Shown: piece after piece, positions 1-5,701 of the stretch
Position numbering within the stretch: the first letter of the stretch is position 1
Layout: the number at the start of each line of letters is the position of its first letter
From: Ruminococcaceae bacterium UBA5401
GTDB lineage: Bacteria; Bacillota; Clostridia; Oscillospirales; Acutalibacteraceae
Assembly (NCBI GenBank): GCA_002409675.1
Contig: DHOB01000074.1
Span: 21,919-28,693, forward strand
Direction of reading: 5' to 3'
Length of the DNA: 6,775 bases
Made by a program: the position numbers and the translations under genes
Notes under the pieces: model-generated
Databases searched by the model: none
Seen by the model: the letters and a program-made list of their open reading frames with translations, nothing else
Told to the model about the DNA's origin: nothing

Positions 1-8
1 GACAGCTT

Positions 9-500
9 TTACTGAACCAGATGCAGGACGCCTTTCCGCCGGGCGGCGCGCCGCATTTCGCACGCGCAGGGGCCGTTGTTCCGGTTCATCCCGCAGACGG
101 GGCAGATGCCCCGGCAGTCCTCCCGGCACAGGAACTTGGTGGGGAGCGCCAGCAGGATGTCCTCCCGCATCAGCTCGTCCAGGTTCAGCCGCTCGTCGTG
201 AACCTCGACATACCGGTCGTCCTCTTCATCCTGCAGGGAACGGACCAGAATATGGGAGAATGAGTACAGATACCGCCTGTCTATCTGCTCCGCACAGCGG
301 TCGCACGGGATGGAAAAGCGGAAAGACACCCGGGCCTTCAGATAGGCAAAGCCGTCTTTCCCGCGGACCGCGCCCTTGACCCGGACGGGGGATACAAAGG
401 GGCGGGAGCCGCTGATTTCAGTCGATGACAGATCAAATTCATAATCGAACGAAAGGCTTTTGCTTTCGCCTGCGAATATTTTCCTCAAGTCAAGAATCAT
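9..500 (-). CDS. yceD: YceD/DUF177 family metal-binding protein (23S rRNA accumulation protein)
   Basis: A 163-residue protein of the DUF177/YceD family, whose E. coli member is needed for normal 23S rRNA accumulation; the molecular mechanism is not settled. Visible signs are a CxxC pair (C66, C69) in mid-protein and a C-terminal cysteine cluster (C125, C129, C133, C136, C145, C147) with the family pattern CxxDCxGxCPxCG, probably binding zinc. An acidic stretch (about 91-95) and the segment LNLDELMRED (105-114) lie between them. I chose ATG at 500 because AGGTG at 506-510 sits 5 bases upstream; the in-frame GTG at 503 would be only 2 bases from it. The gene has its own sigma-A promoter. In bacteria it is usually followed at once by rpmF (ribosomal protein L32); only 8 bases remain in the window, so rpmF would be outside. 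The family call is firm; the exact function is less so. Confidence 0.9.
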   Translation of the reverse strand: MILDLRKIFAGESKSLSFDYEFDLSSTEISGSRPFVSPVRVKGAVRGKDGFAYLKARVSFRFSIPCDRCAEQIDRRYLYSFSHILVRSLQDEEDDRYVEVHDERLNLDELMREDILLALPTKFLCREDCRGICPVCGMNRNNGPCACEMRRAARRKGVLHLVQ

Positions 501-527
501 CACTGCACCTCGGCGTCACAGTTGTTA

Positions 528-556
528 ATTATATCGGCCCGCAAGCGTTTTGTCAA
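528..556 (-). promoter_or_regulatory. sigma-A promoter of yceD
   Basis: On the minus strand, TTGACA (551-556) and TATAAT (528-533) are both perfect consensus hexamers separated by exactly 17 bases. Transcription should start near 521, giving a leader of only about 20 bases before the yceD ATG, too short for a riboswitch. A perfect match suggests strong constitutive transcription, as expected for a gene cotranscribed with a ribosomal protein. Confidence 0.9.
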
Positions 557-611
557 TATTTTTCAGAGAAACCGCCTCTCTTTCGGTGCAGGTGCCTTGC
601 GGCGCGTTTTT

Positions 612-1028
612 TCAGACCGCGACGGAAATCTTCCGGATTTCTTCGGGCAGCGCGCTCTGGTCGGCCGAAATCAGCAGGGTGATTTTGGTGTCTGCCAGCG
701 CGGAAAGGCGGTTCATCTTTTCGACGAAGGCCGTCAGGACCTTCATGTCCTGCCCGATGATCTTGAACGTGGAATCCACGAAGATATCCGTGACGTCGTA
801 GTTGCCCGCGCAGATTCCGCACAGGAAGCCGCCGAGGGCGTCCGCGCCCTGGATGCCGTAGGACTCGATGTTGATCAGCCGCGCGCCGTGGGAGATGTCG
901 TAGGTGAGGTTGCTGCCCTTTTCGATGACGACCACGTTCCCGCTGGATTTTTCGACCGCTTCGTTCGCGTGCTCCACGAGCCTTTTGGTCTTGCCCGTTC
1001 CCTTTCTTCCGACGATTAAATTAACCAT
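612..1028 (-). CDS. Small P-loop NTPase of unknown function
   Basis: A 138-residue soluble protein with a textbook Walker A motif at the N-terminus (GRKGTGKT, residues 7-14), a plausible Walker B strand (DIFVDS, ending at D85-S86) and a late hydrophobic strand (ITLLISAD, 115-122) resembling a sensor strand. The whole protein is close to the minimum size of a P-loop fold, with no added domain, no membrane segment and no signal peptide. From memory, similar short clostridial proteins are sometimes labelled twitching-motility PilT proteins in databases, but the hexameric ATPase motifs of PilT (Asp box, His box) are absent, so I do not transfer that name. The start is ATG with AGGAGG at about 1037-1042. 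It lies 59 bases after pgi with no promoter visible between, so cotranscription with pgi is likely. ATP or GTP binding is well supported; function is unknown. Confidence 0.85.
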   Translation of the reverse strand: MVNLIVGRKGTGKTKRLVEHANEAVEKSSGNVVVIEKGSNLTYDISHGARLINIESYGIQGADALGGFLCGICAGNYDVTDIFVDSTFKIIGQDMKVLTAFVEKMNRLSALADTKITLLISADQSALPEEIRKISVAV

Positions 1029-1087
1029 GGTCTGTTCCTCCTGTTTTTATTGATGGCCGCCGTTTCCGGCAGCAAAAAAGGCGTGTC

Positions 1088-2431
1088 TCAGAGTCCCCTC
1101 AGGCGCGCCTCCAGGGTGGCTTTTTCCCCTTCGTACCCCGGCTTGCCAAGCAGGGCGAACATGTTTTTCTTGTAGCTTTCCACCCCCGGCTGGTTGAAGG
1201 GGTTGACCCCCAGCAGATAGCCCGAGATGGCACAGGCCTTTTCAAAGAAATAAATCAGGCGGCCAAGGGAATCCTCGGAAAAATCCGGCACGCGCAGGAC
1301 GACGTTCGGCACGCCGCCGTCGGTATGCGCGAGCACCGTCCCCTCGAATGCCTTCCGGTTGACATACGAGAGGGTCCTTCCCGCCAGAAAATTGAGGCCG
1401 TCGGCGTTTTCCGGCTCCGCTTCAATCGCGAGGTCGCGCTTCGGCTTCTCGAACAGGACGGTGGTCTCTATCAGCGAGCGCCTGCCCTGCTGGATGTACT
1501 GCCCGATGGAATGAAGGTCCGTCGAAAAGATGGCGGAGGCGGGGAAAAGGCCCTTCCCGTTCTTGCCCTCGCTTTCGGCGAAGAGCTGCTTCCACCATTC
1601 GCACATGGTCCGGAAGCACGGCTCGTAGCTGACGAGGATTTCAATTTCTTTTCCCTTGCGGTACAGGATGTTCCGAATCGCCGCGTACCGGTAGCAGTCG
1701 TTCACGGAAAGCTCCGGATTGTCGAACTCCCTTGCGGAGGCCGCGGCGCCGGCCATCAGCGCGCCGATATCGCCCCCCGCCACGGCGATGGGCAGAAGTC
1801 CCACGGCCGTGAGCACGGAGTACCGGCCGCCCACGTCGTCCGGGACCACGAAGGTCTGGTACCCCTCCCGCACGGCAAGCTGCTTCAGCGTGCCGCGCGA
1901 CTTGTCCGTCGTGCAGTAGATGCGCTTCGCGGCGCCGGCCCTGCCGTATTTTTTCTCCAGCAGGCGGCGGAACAGCCGGAACGCCACGGCCGGCTCCGTC
2001 GTCGTCCCGGATTTTGAAATCACGTTGACGGAAACGTCCCTGCCCCCGCAGAGGTCGAGCACCTCGCCCAGCGCGGCGGGGCTCAGGCTGTTGCCCACAA
2101 AGTAAATGTCGGGCGTATTCTTTTTGAGCGCGTTGTAATTCTGCGACTTCAAAAATTCGATCGCCGCGCGCGCCCCGAGATAGGAGCCCCCGATGCCAAT
2201 CACGACGAACACGTCGGAATCCGAGCGGATTTTTCCGGCCGCCGCCTGGATGCGGGCGAACTCTTCCCGGTCATAGGACGAGGGAAGGTCGATCCACCCC
2301 AAAAAATTGCTTCCCAGACCCGTCCCGGCATGAAGCATTTCATGTGCGAGCCGGACCTGAGGAGCGATTGCGGTGTACTCGTCTTCCGATATCAGGCCTG
2401 TAAGATGCTGTGTATCAAGCCGTACAGACAT
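1088..2431 (-). CDS. pgi: Glucose-6-phosphate isomerase
   Basis: Interconverts glucose 6-phosphate and fructose 6-phosphate in glycolysis and gluconeogenesis; cytoplasmic. The 447-residue product matches the short Gram-positive type of the family (about 450 residues). Visible are the sugar-phosphate site GIGGSYLG (79-86), SKSGTTTEP (139-147), the signature VPDDVGGRYSVL (196-207), ESEGKNGKG (286-294), DLHSIGQY (305-312) and the C-terminal signature GVNPFNQPGVESYK (408-421). E286, H307 and K421 occupy the positions of the known catalytic residues, so the enzyme should be active. I chose the ATG at 2431 because AGGAGGA (2438-2444) lies 6 bases upstream and the protein starts where the family starts. 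The frame stays open 234 codons further upstream, antisense to dacF, but that extension has no family similarity. The gene has its own promoter and is followed by the P-loop gene. Confidence 0.97.
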   Translation of the reverse strand: MSVRLDTQHLTGLISEDEYTAIAPQVRLAHEMLHAGTGLGSNFLGWIDLPSSYDREEFARIQAAAGKIRSDSDVFVVIGIGGSYLGARAAIEFLKSQNYNALKKNTPDIYFVGNSLSPAALGEVLDLCGGRDVSVNVISKSGTTTEPAVAFRLFRRLLEKKYGRAGAAKRIYCTTDKSRGTLKQLAVREGYQTFVVPDDVGGRYSVLTAVGLLPIAVAGGDIGALMAGAAASAREFDNPELSVNDCYRYAAIRNILYRKGKEIEILVSYEPCFRTMCEWWKQLFAESEGKNGKGLFPASAIFSTDLHSIGQYIQQGRRSLIETTVLFEKPKRDLAIEAEPENADGLNFLAGRTLSYVNRKAFEGTVLAHTDGGVPNVVLRVPDFSEDSLGRLIYFFEKACAISGYLLGVNPFNQPGVESYKKNMFALLGKPGYEGEKATLEARLRGL

Positions 2432-2483
2432 TGCAATTCCTCCTGACTGCCGCTTTGATGGGAACAACGTTTGGAACAACTCT

Positions 2484-2512
2484 ATTGTACCGTAAGCGGG
2501 CCCGGTTTGCAA
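2484..2512 (-). promoter_or_regulatory. sigma-A promoter of pgi
   Basis: On the minus strand, TTGCAA (2507-2512; four of six consensus bases) and TACAAT (2484-2489; five of six) are separated by 17 bases in the 137-base gap between dacF and pgi. Transcription would start near 2477, leaving a leader of about 45 bases that ends in the strong pgi ribosome binding site. Confidence 0.7.
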
Positions 2513-2568
2513 GGAGGAAGGGCCATGATTTGTAAAGGAATTGTAAAAAGCGAATGCGGCGGGAAGGC

Positions 2569-3717
2569 TCAGGCGGCCATCAGCAGGCCGCGCGCCAGCA
2601 GCCGGAACACCGCGCCGAACGTCAGCTCTTCCACCGAAGTTTTGGCGCGGATGCTGTACTCCTGAAGGACGCTGCCGTCCAGCGTGCAGGTGACTTTGCC
2701 GAGCACCTGCCCCTTTTTGACGGGCGCGGTCACGCTCTGCTGGCGCGTGACCTGATATTTGACGCCGCCGGCCTTGCCTTTCGGGACCAGGATGCTGCCG
2801 CCCGATTCCACGTCGGCCTCGACCATGGGCGCCATCCCGCTGCGCACGGGCACGGGGGCGCCGGCCTCTTTGGGGAGGGCCGGGCGGGCGACGGACCAGT
2901 TTGCAAAGCCGGAATCCAGCAGGGACGCCGCGCTCGCAAAGCGCGTCTTGGTGTCGGAGCAGCCCAGAACGACGGCGATCAGGCTGACACCGTTGCGCTC
3001 CGCCGTCGCGGAGATGCAGCTGCCGGCCTGGCTCGTCGTCCCCGTTTTGAGCCCCGTGATGCCGCGGTAGGTCTTCAGCAGTTTGTTGGTGTTCACAAGC
3101 TGGGTCTTTCCGCCGCGCAGATAGTCCATCCACGTTTTGGTGTAGTTGAAGATTTTTTTGTGCTTGACCAGCTCGCGCGACATCAGCGCGATGTCGTAGG
3201 CTGAGGAAAGGTGCCCTTCCTCATCCAGTCCGTAGCAGTTTTTAAAGGTTGTGTCGTTCATCTTGAGGGCTTTCGCCCGCTGGTTCATCTGGCTGACGAA
3301 CTCCTCCTCGCTGCCGGCCACATATTCGCCCAGAACGACCGAGGCGTCGTTCGCGCTGGCAATCACGCAGGCCTTCAGCATGTCGTCCACCGTCATGGTC
3401 TCGCCCGGCTTCAGCCAGATCTGCGAGCCGCCCATCGACGCGGCGTGTTCGCTGACGGAGACTTTGTCCGTAAGGCCGATTTTTCCGGAGTCCAGCGCCT
3501 CCATCACCAGCAGCAGGGTCATGATTTTCGTGATGGACGCGCAGGCGCGTTTTTCATGCGGGTTCTTCTGGAACAGGATCTTCCCCGTGTTCGCTTCCAT
3601 CAGGACGGCGGAGGGAGCCTTCACTTCTTCCGCCGCAAGGGCCGCGGCTCCGGCCGGGGCGCTGAAGGCCGCTATCGATACCGCAAGCAGGCAGGCGGAC
3701 AGTTTTTTCAGCTTCAT
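2569..3717 (-). CDS. dacF: D-alanyl-D-alanine carboxypeptidase (peptidase S11, DacF/PBP5 type)
   Basis: A penicillin-binding protein that removes the terminal D-alanine from peptidoglycan pentapeptides outside the cell membrane. The 382-residue product starts with a signal peptide (KLKK, then a hydrophobic core to about residue 22, likely cleaved after ALA at 28). All three active-site motifs are present: SITK (nucleophile S61, base K64), SAN (121-123) and KTG (224-226). A PBP5-type C-terminal beta domain follows (about 280-365), and the last 16 residues (FGAVFRLLARGLLMAA) could be an amphipathic membrane anchor. I chose ATG at 3717 because AAGGTG (3724-3729) lies 6 bases upstream; a TTG at 3744 would add nine residues but has no good ribosome site. 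It starts 91 bases after hisF. The enzyme class is certain; the choice of dacF over dacA or dacB rests on general resemblance only. Confidence 0.93.
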   Translation of the reverse strand: MKLKKLSACLLAVSIAAFSAPAGAAALAAEEVKAPSAVLMEANTGKILFQKNPHEKRACASITKIMTLLLVMEALDSGKIGLTDKVSVSEHAASMGGSQIWLKPGETMTVDDMLKACVIASANDASVVLGEYVAGSEEEFVSQMNQRAKALKMNDTTFKNCYGLDEEGHLSSAYDIALMSRELVKHKKIFNYTKTWMDYLRGGKTQLVNTNKLLKTYRGITGLKTGTTSQAGSCISATAERNGVSLIAVVLGCSDTKTRFASAASLLDSGFANWSVARPALPKEAGAPVPVRSGMAPMVEADVESGGSILVPKGKAGGVKYQVTRQQSVTAPVKKGQVLGKVTCTLDGSVLQEYSIRAKTSVEELTFGAVFRLLARGLLMAA

Positions 3718-3808
3718 ATCCAGCACCTTCCCTTTCTTACTCAATTCTTATGCCGGACAGGAAGTTTCTATCCATAAAAAAGCCCGCGCGCCGCCGCATT
3801 TTCAGCTG

Positions 3809-4567
3809 CTACCGCCGGACCGGGATTCCCCTGCGCGCCAGGTACCGCTTCAGCTCCGGGACGGTGAGCTCCCCGAAATGGAACAGCGAGGCCGCCAGCA
3901 CCGCGTCCGCCTTCCCAACGGTCAGGGCGTCGTAGAAATGCTCCGCCTTCCCCGCGCCGCCCGAAGCGATCACGGGGATGGAGACGCTGCCGGAGACGGC
4001 GGCGGTCAGCGCCAGGTCATAGCCGTCCTTTGTGCCGTCGCGGTCCATGCTGGTCAGCAGAATCTCGCCGGCGCCGCGGCGCCGGGCTTCTTTCGCCCAG
4101 GCCACCGCGTCGCGCCCGGTGTCCACCCGGCCGCCGTCGCGGTAAACCGTCCACCCGCCTTCCGGGCGCCGGCGGGCGTCGATGGCGCAGACCACGCACT
4201 GGCTCCCGAACCGCTCCGCCGCGGCGGAAATCAGCTCCGGATGCTCCAGCGCGGCGGAATTGACCGAGACCTTGTCCGCCCCCGCACGCAGAAGCGTGCT
4301 GAAATCCGCCGCGGAACGCACGCCGCCCCCCACCGTGAACGGGATGAAGATGCGCTCCGCCACGCGGCGCACCATATCGACCACGGTGGCGCGGGCGTCC
4401 GGGGTCGCCGTGATGTCCAGAAAGACCAGCTCGTCCGCGCCCTGCCGGCCGTACTCCTCCGCCGCCTGCACGGGGTCGCCCGCGTCGCGCAGATGCACGA
4501 AGGCCGTCCCCTTCACCACCCTGCCGCCCTTGACGTCGAGGCAGGGAATAATCCGCTTCGCATACAT
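3809..4567 (-). CDS. hisF: Imidazole glycerol phosphate synthase cyclase subunit HisF
   Basis: Uses ammonia delivered by HisH to convert PRFAR into imidazole glycerol phosphate and AICAR, linking histidine and purine synthesis. The 252-residue (beta-alpha)8 barrel keeps both catalytic aspartates at the canonical positions, D11 (in CLDVKGGRVVKG) and D130 (in AIDA). The phosphate-binding loops are also visible: VGGGVR (79-84), TSMDRDG (172-178) and ASGGAG (201-206). The length is normal for the family. The start ATG is preceded by AAGGGGG (4577-4583), which overlaps the hisH stop codon; only 15 bases separate the genes, so they are translated from one message. No hisA or hisI is found next to it; dacF follows after 91 bases. 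No clean hairpin terminator is visible between them, although a GC-rich stretch followed by six T (minus strand, about 3776-3798) could slow polymerase. Confidence 0.97.
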   Translation of the reverse strand: MYAKRIIPCLDVKGGRVVKGTAFVHLRDAGDPVQAAEEYGRQGADELVFLDITATPDARATVVDMVRRVAERIFIPFTVGGGVRSAADFSTLLRAGADKVSVNSAALEHPELISAAAERFGSQCVVCAIDARRRPEGGWTVYRDGGRVDTGRDAVAWAKEARRRGAGEILLTSMDRDGTKDGYDLALTAAVSGSVSIPVIASGGAGKAEHFYDALTVGKADAVLAASLFHFGELTVPELKRYLARRGIPVRR

Positions 4568-4582
4568 TCCGCTTTTCCCCCT

Positions 4583-5197
4583 TCACCGCCGGGCCGCGGC
4601 CGCGAAATTCCGCAGCATCCGCAGGCCGGTCTTTCCGCTTTTTTCGGGATGGAACTGCGTGGCGAACAGGCTGCCCTTCGCCACCGCGGCGTCGAGGGTC
4701 ACGCCGTACTCCGCCGTGGCGGAGACGATGCCCCGGTCGGCCGCCTTTAAGTAATAGGAATGGACGAAGTAAACGTAGGGGTGGTCTTCCAGCCCCTGAA
4801 ACAGGCCGTCCCTGCGAATCAAATCCAGAGAATTCCAGCCCACATGCGGGATTTTGAGGCCCGGTGCCTTCGGGATACGCAGGATTTTCCCCCGCAGCAC
4901 CCCCAGCCCGGGCACGCCCGGCGCCTCTTCGCTGCCCTCGAACAGCAGCTGCAGGCCGAGGCATATCCCGAGGAACGGCCTTCCGGAACCGATAAAATCC
5001 AGCACCGGCCGCACAAGGCCGGAGGACTTCAGACAGGCCATCGCGTCCCCGAACGCCCCCACGCCCGGAAGGACGGCGGCGTCCGCGGCTTTCAGCCGCG
5101 CGGGGTCCCGCGTGACGGCCGTGTCGCACCCGATAAAGCGCAGCGCTTTTTCGACGCTCAGCAGATTTCCGGCGCCGTAATCGATCACCGCAATCAT
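4583..5197 (-). CDS. hisH: Imidazole glycerol phosphate synthase glutamine amidotransferase subunit HisH
   Basis: The class I glutamine amidotransferase subunit that hydrolyses glutamine and channels ammonia into HisF. The 204-residue product has the full catalytic triad: C79 in GICLGLQLLF, H183 and E185 in FHPEKSG. The start motif IDYGAGN (5-11), the oxyanion-strand region PGVGAFGD (44-51), and the segments PHVGWN (117-122) and YFVHSYY (143-149) are typical of HisH. It is the first gene of a hisH-hisF unit with its own promoter about 35 bases upstream. The ribosome site is modest (GAGAGGGA, ending about 7 bases before the ATG). The predicted leader is under 30 bases, so no T-box or attenuator controls it, unlike many clostridial amino acid operons. 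Confidence 0.97.
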   Translation of the reverse strand: MIAVIDYGAGNLLSVEKALRFIGCDTAVTRDPARLKAADAAVLPGVGAFGDAMACLKSSGLVRPVLDFIGSGRPFLGICLGLQLLFEGSEEAPGVPGLGVLRGKILRIPKAPGLKIPHVGWNSLDLIRRDGLFQGLEDHPYVYFVHSYYLKAADRGIVSATAEYGVTLDAAVAKGSLFATQFHPEKSGKTGLRMLRNFAAAARR

Positions 5198-5231
5198 GGA
5201 TTTTCCCTCTCTTTCTTTCGTGCTTTACCAT

Positions 5232-5260
5232 ATTATATCATGAAATTACCGGATTCCCAG
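5232..5260 (-). promoter_or_regulatory. Extended -10 promoter of hisH-hisF
   Basis: On the minus strand a perfect TATAAT (5232-5237) is preceded by TG one base upstream (5239-5240), the extended -10 arrangement. The -35 region 17 bases away is weak (CTGGGA, 5255-5260, three of six matches), which an extended -10 can compensate. Transcription would start near 5225, leaving a leader of about 27 bases. Confidence 0.75.
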
Positions 5261-5316
5261 CCCCTCCGCGTATTTTTTATGCCCGAAGGCAGAAAATACA
5301 GCGGAGGTGACAAAGC

Positions 5317-5475
5317 ATGAAGGCAAAGAAACCGCGCCGACCGAAAAGCGGCGGCGGAAAGCACCCGACCGTAATCACGGCGCCCGACAGCCGCTACAAA
5401 AAGACCGGCGTCGCAAAGCCGGACGACGCGCATGTAAAGGAAGGCATGGACTGGTCGCAGGAGCACCAGCAATAG
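5317..5475 (+). CDS. 52-residue basic protein, DUF3787-like (possible spore-surface family)
   Basis: A complete short gene. ATG at 5317 is preceded by GGAGGTGA (5303-5310) at a 6-base spacing, one of the strongest ribosome sites in the window; it ends with TAG at 5473-5475 and is followed at once by a strong terminator. The N-terminus is very basic (KAKKPRRPKSGGGKHP), the middle is proline- and lysine-containing, and the C-terminus is more acidic (DDAHVKEGMDWSQEHQQ). The order KHxT, then a K-rich linker, then V-x-x-P and a final V-x-x-x-x-x-W segment recalls from memory the clostridial DUF3787 family, annotated as a spore surface protein family. That similarity is my inference and may be wrong. 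There are no cysteines and no membrane segment. It is divergent from hisH, 119 bases away. The reading frame is well supported; the family is tentative. Confidence 0.75.
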   Translation: MKAKKPRRPKSGGGKHPTVITAPDSRYKKTGVAKPDDAHVKEGMDWSQEHQQ

Positions 5476-5482
5476 CCGGAAC

Positions 5483-5526
5483 AAAAGCCGCCGGGACCGC
5501 GTTCTGCGTTTTCCCGGCGGCTTTTT
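5483..5526 (+). terminator. Rho-independent terminator after the 52-residue protein gene
   Basis: A perfect 10-base-pair stem, GCCGCCGGGA (5487-5496) against TCCCGGCGGC (5512-5521), with a 15-base loop that can form a further small CGC/GCG pairing, followed by TTTTT (5522-5526). AAAA at 5483-5486 pairs with the T run, so the structure could also stop transcription from the other direction. It begins 7 bases after the stop codon. Confidence 0.95.
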
Positions 5527-5614
5527 GCGCGGCGCGGGCGGCCCGGCCGCCTTTTCTCCCCCGCCGAACGAGTTTCAATTTTCTCGAAAAATCGTCATTT
5601 TTTAGCAAATCAAT

Positions 5615-5644
5615 CTGTTATTTTTTTAACATACGTGTTATAAT
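5615..5644 (+). promoter_or_regulatory. Extended -10 promoter of the ECF S-component gene
   Basis: Perfect TATAAT (5639-5644) with TG one base upstream (5636-5637). The best -35 candidate is CTGTTA (5615-5620), 18 bases away with three of six matches. The spacer contains a run of seven T. Transcription would start near 5651, leaving a leader of about 50 bases up to the ATG, too short for a typical vitamin riboswitch. Confidence 0.75.
5627..5640. promoter_or_regulatory. Candidate operator: inverted repeat over the -10 region
   Basis: TAACA (5627-5631) and TGTTA (5636-5640) form a perfect 5-base inverted repeat with a 4-base centre (TACG). It covers the TG extension and the first bases of the -10 box, where a bound repressor would block RNA polymerase. 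The arms are short and AT-rich, so chance is a real alternative; no regulator gene is in the window. Confidence 0.35.
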
Positions 5645-5701
5645 ACGTTCGTCCGAGAAGCCAAAACTGCCGATTCTTTGCTTTTAAATGGAGGAAACGC
5701 G

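Noticed and set aside
565..582. AGAGA/TCTCT hairpin between the P-loop gene and yceD
   Set aside because: Only five pairs and no T run; it lies just upstream of the yceD promoter and is probably chance.
1075..1110. Terminator candidate at the end of pgi (AGGCG...CGCC followed by T run, minus strand)
   Set aside because: The stem is only 5 pairs with a loop of over 20 bases, partly inside the coding region; too weak to call.
2525..2665. Plus-strand frame of 46 residues with AAGGAGG upstream of ATG at 2525
   Set aside because: The ribosome-like site is the complement of the region just upstream of the pgi -35 box, the frame runs antisense into the dacF end, and no promoter precedes it.
3776..3798. 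Terminator candidate after hisF (GC-rich stretch then six T, minus strand)
   Set aside because: The GC-rich stretch is nearly all G and GC steps with no matching arm nearby, so no stable hairpin forms.
3251..4750. Long plus-strand open frame of 499 codons across dacF, hisF and hisH
   Set aside because: It is antisense to three confidently identified genes and matches no family; it is low-complexity, rich in Arg, Ala, Pro and His, as expected from a GC-rich shadow frame.
4017..5231. Minus-strand open frame of 404 codons over hisH and hisF in another frame
   Set aside because: An Arg/Gly-rich shadow in a different frame from the two verified enzymes, with no family features.
5587..5602. Inverted repeat AAAAAT-CGTC-ATTTTT upstream of the transporter promoter
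   Set aside because: All A/T arms in an AT-rich gap are expected by chance, and it lies upstream of the -35 region with no other support.
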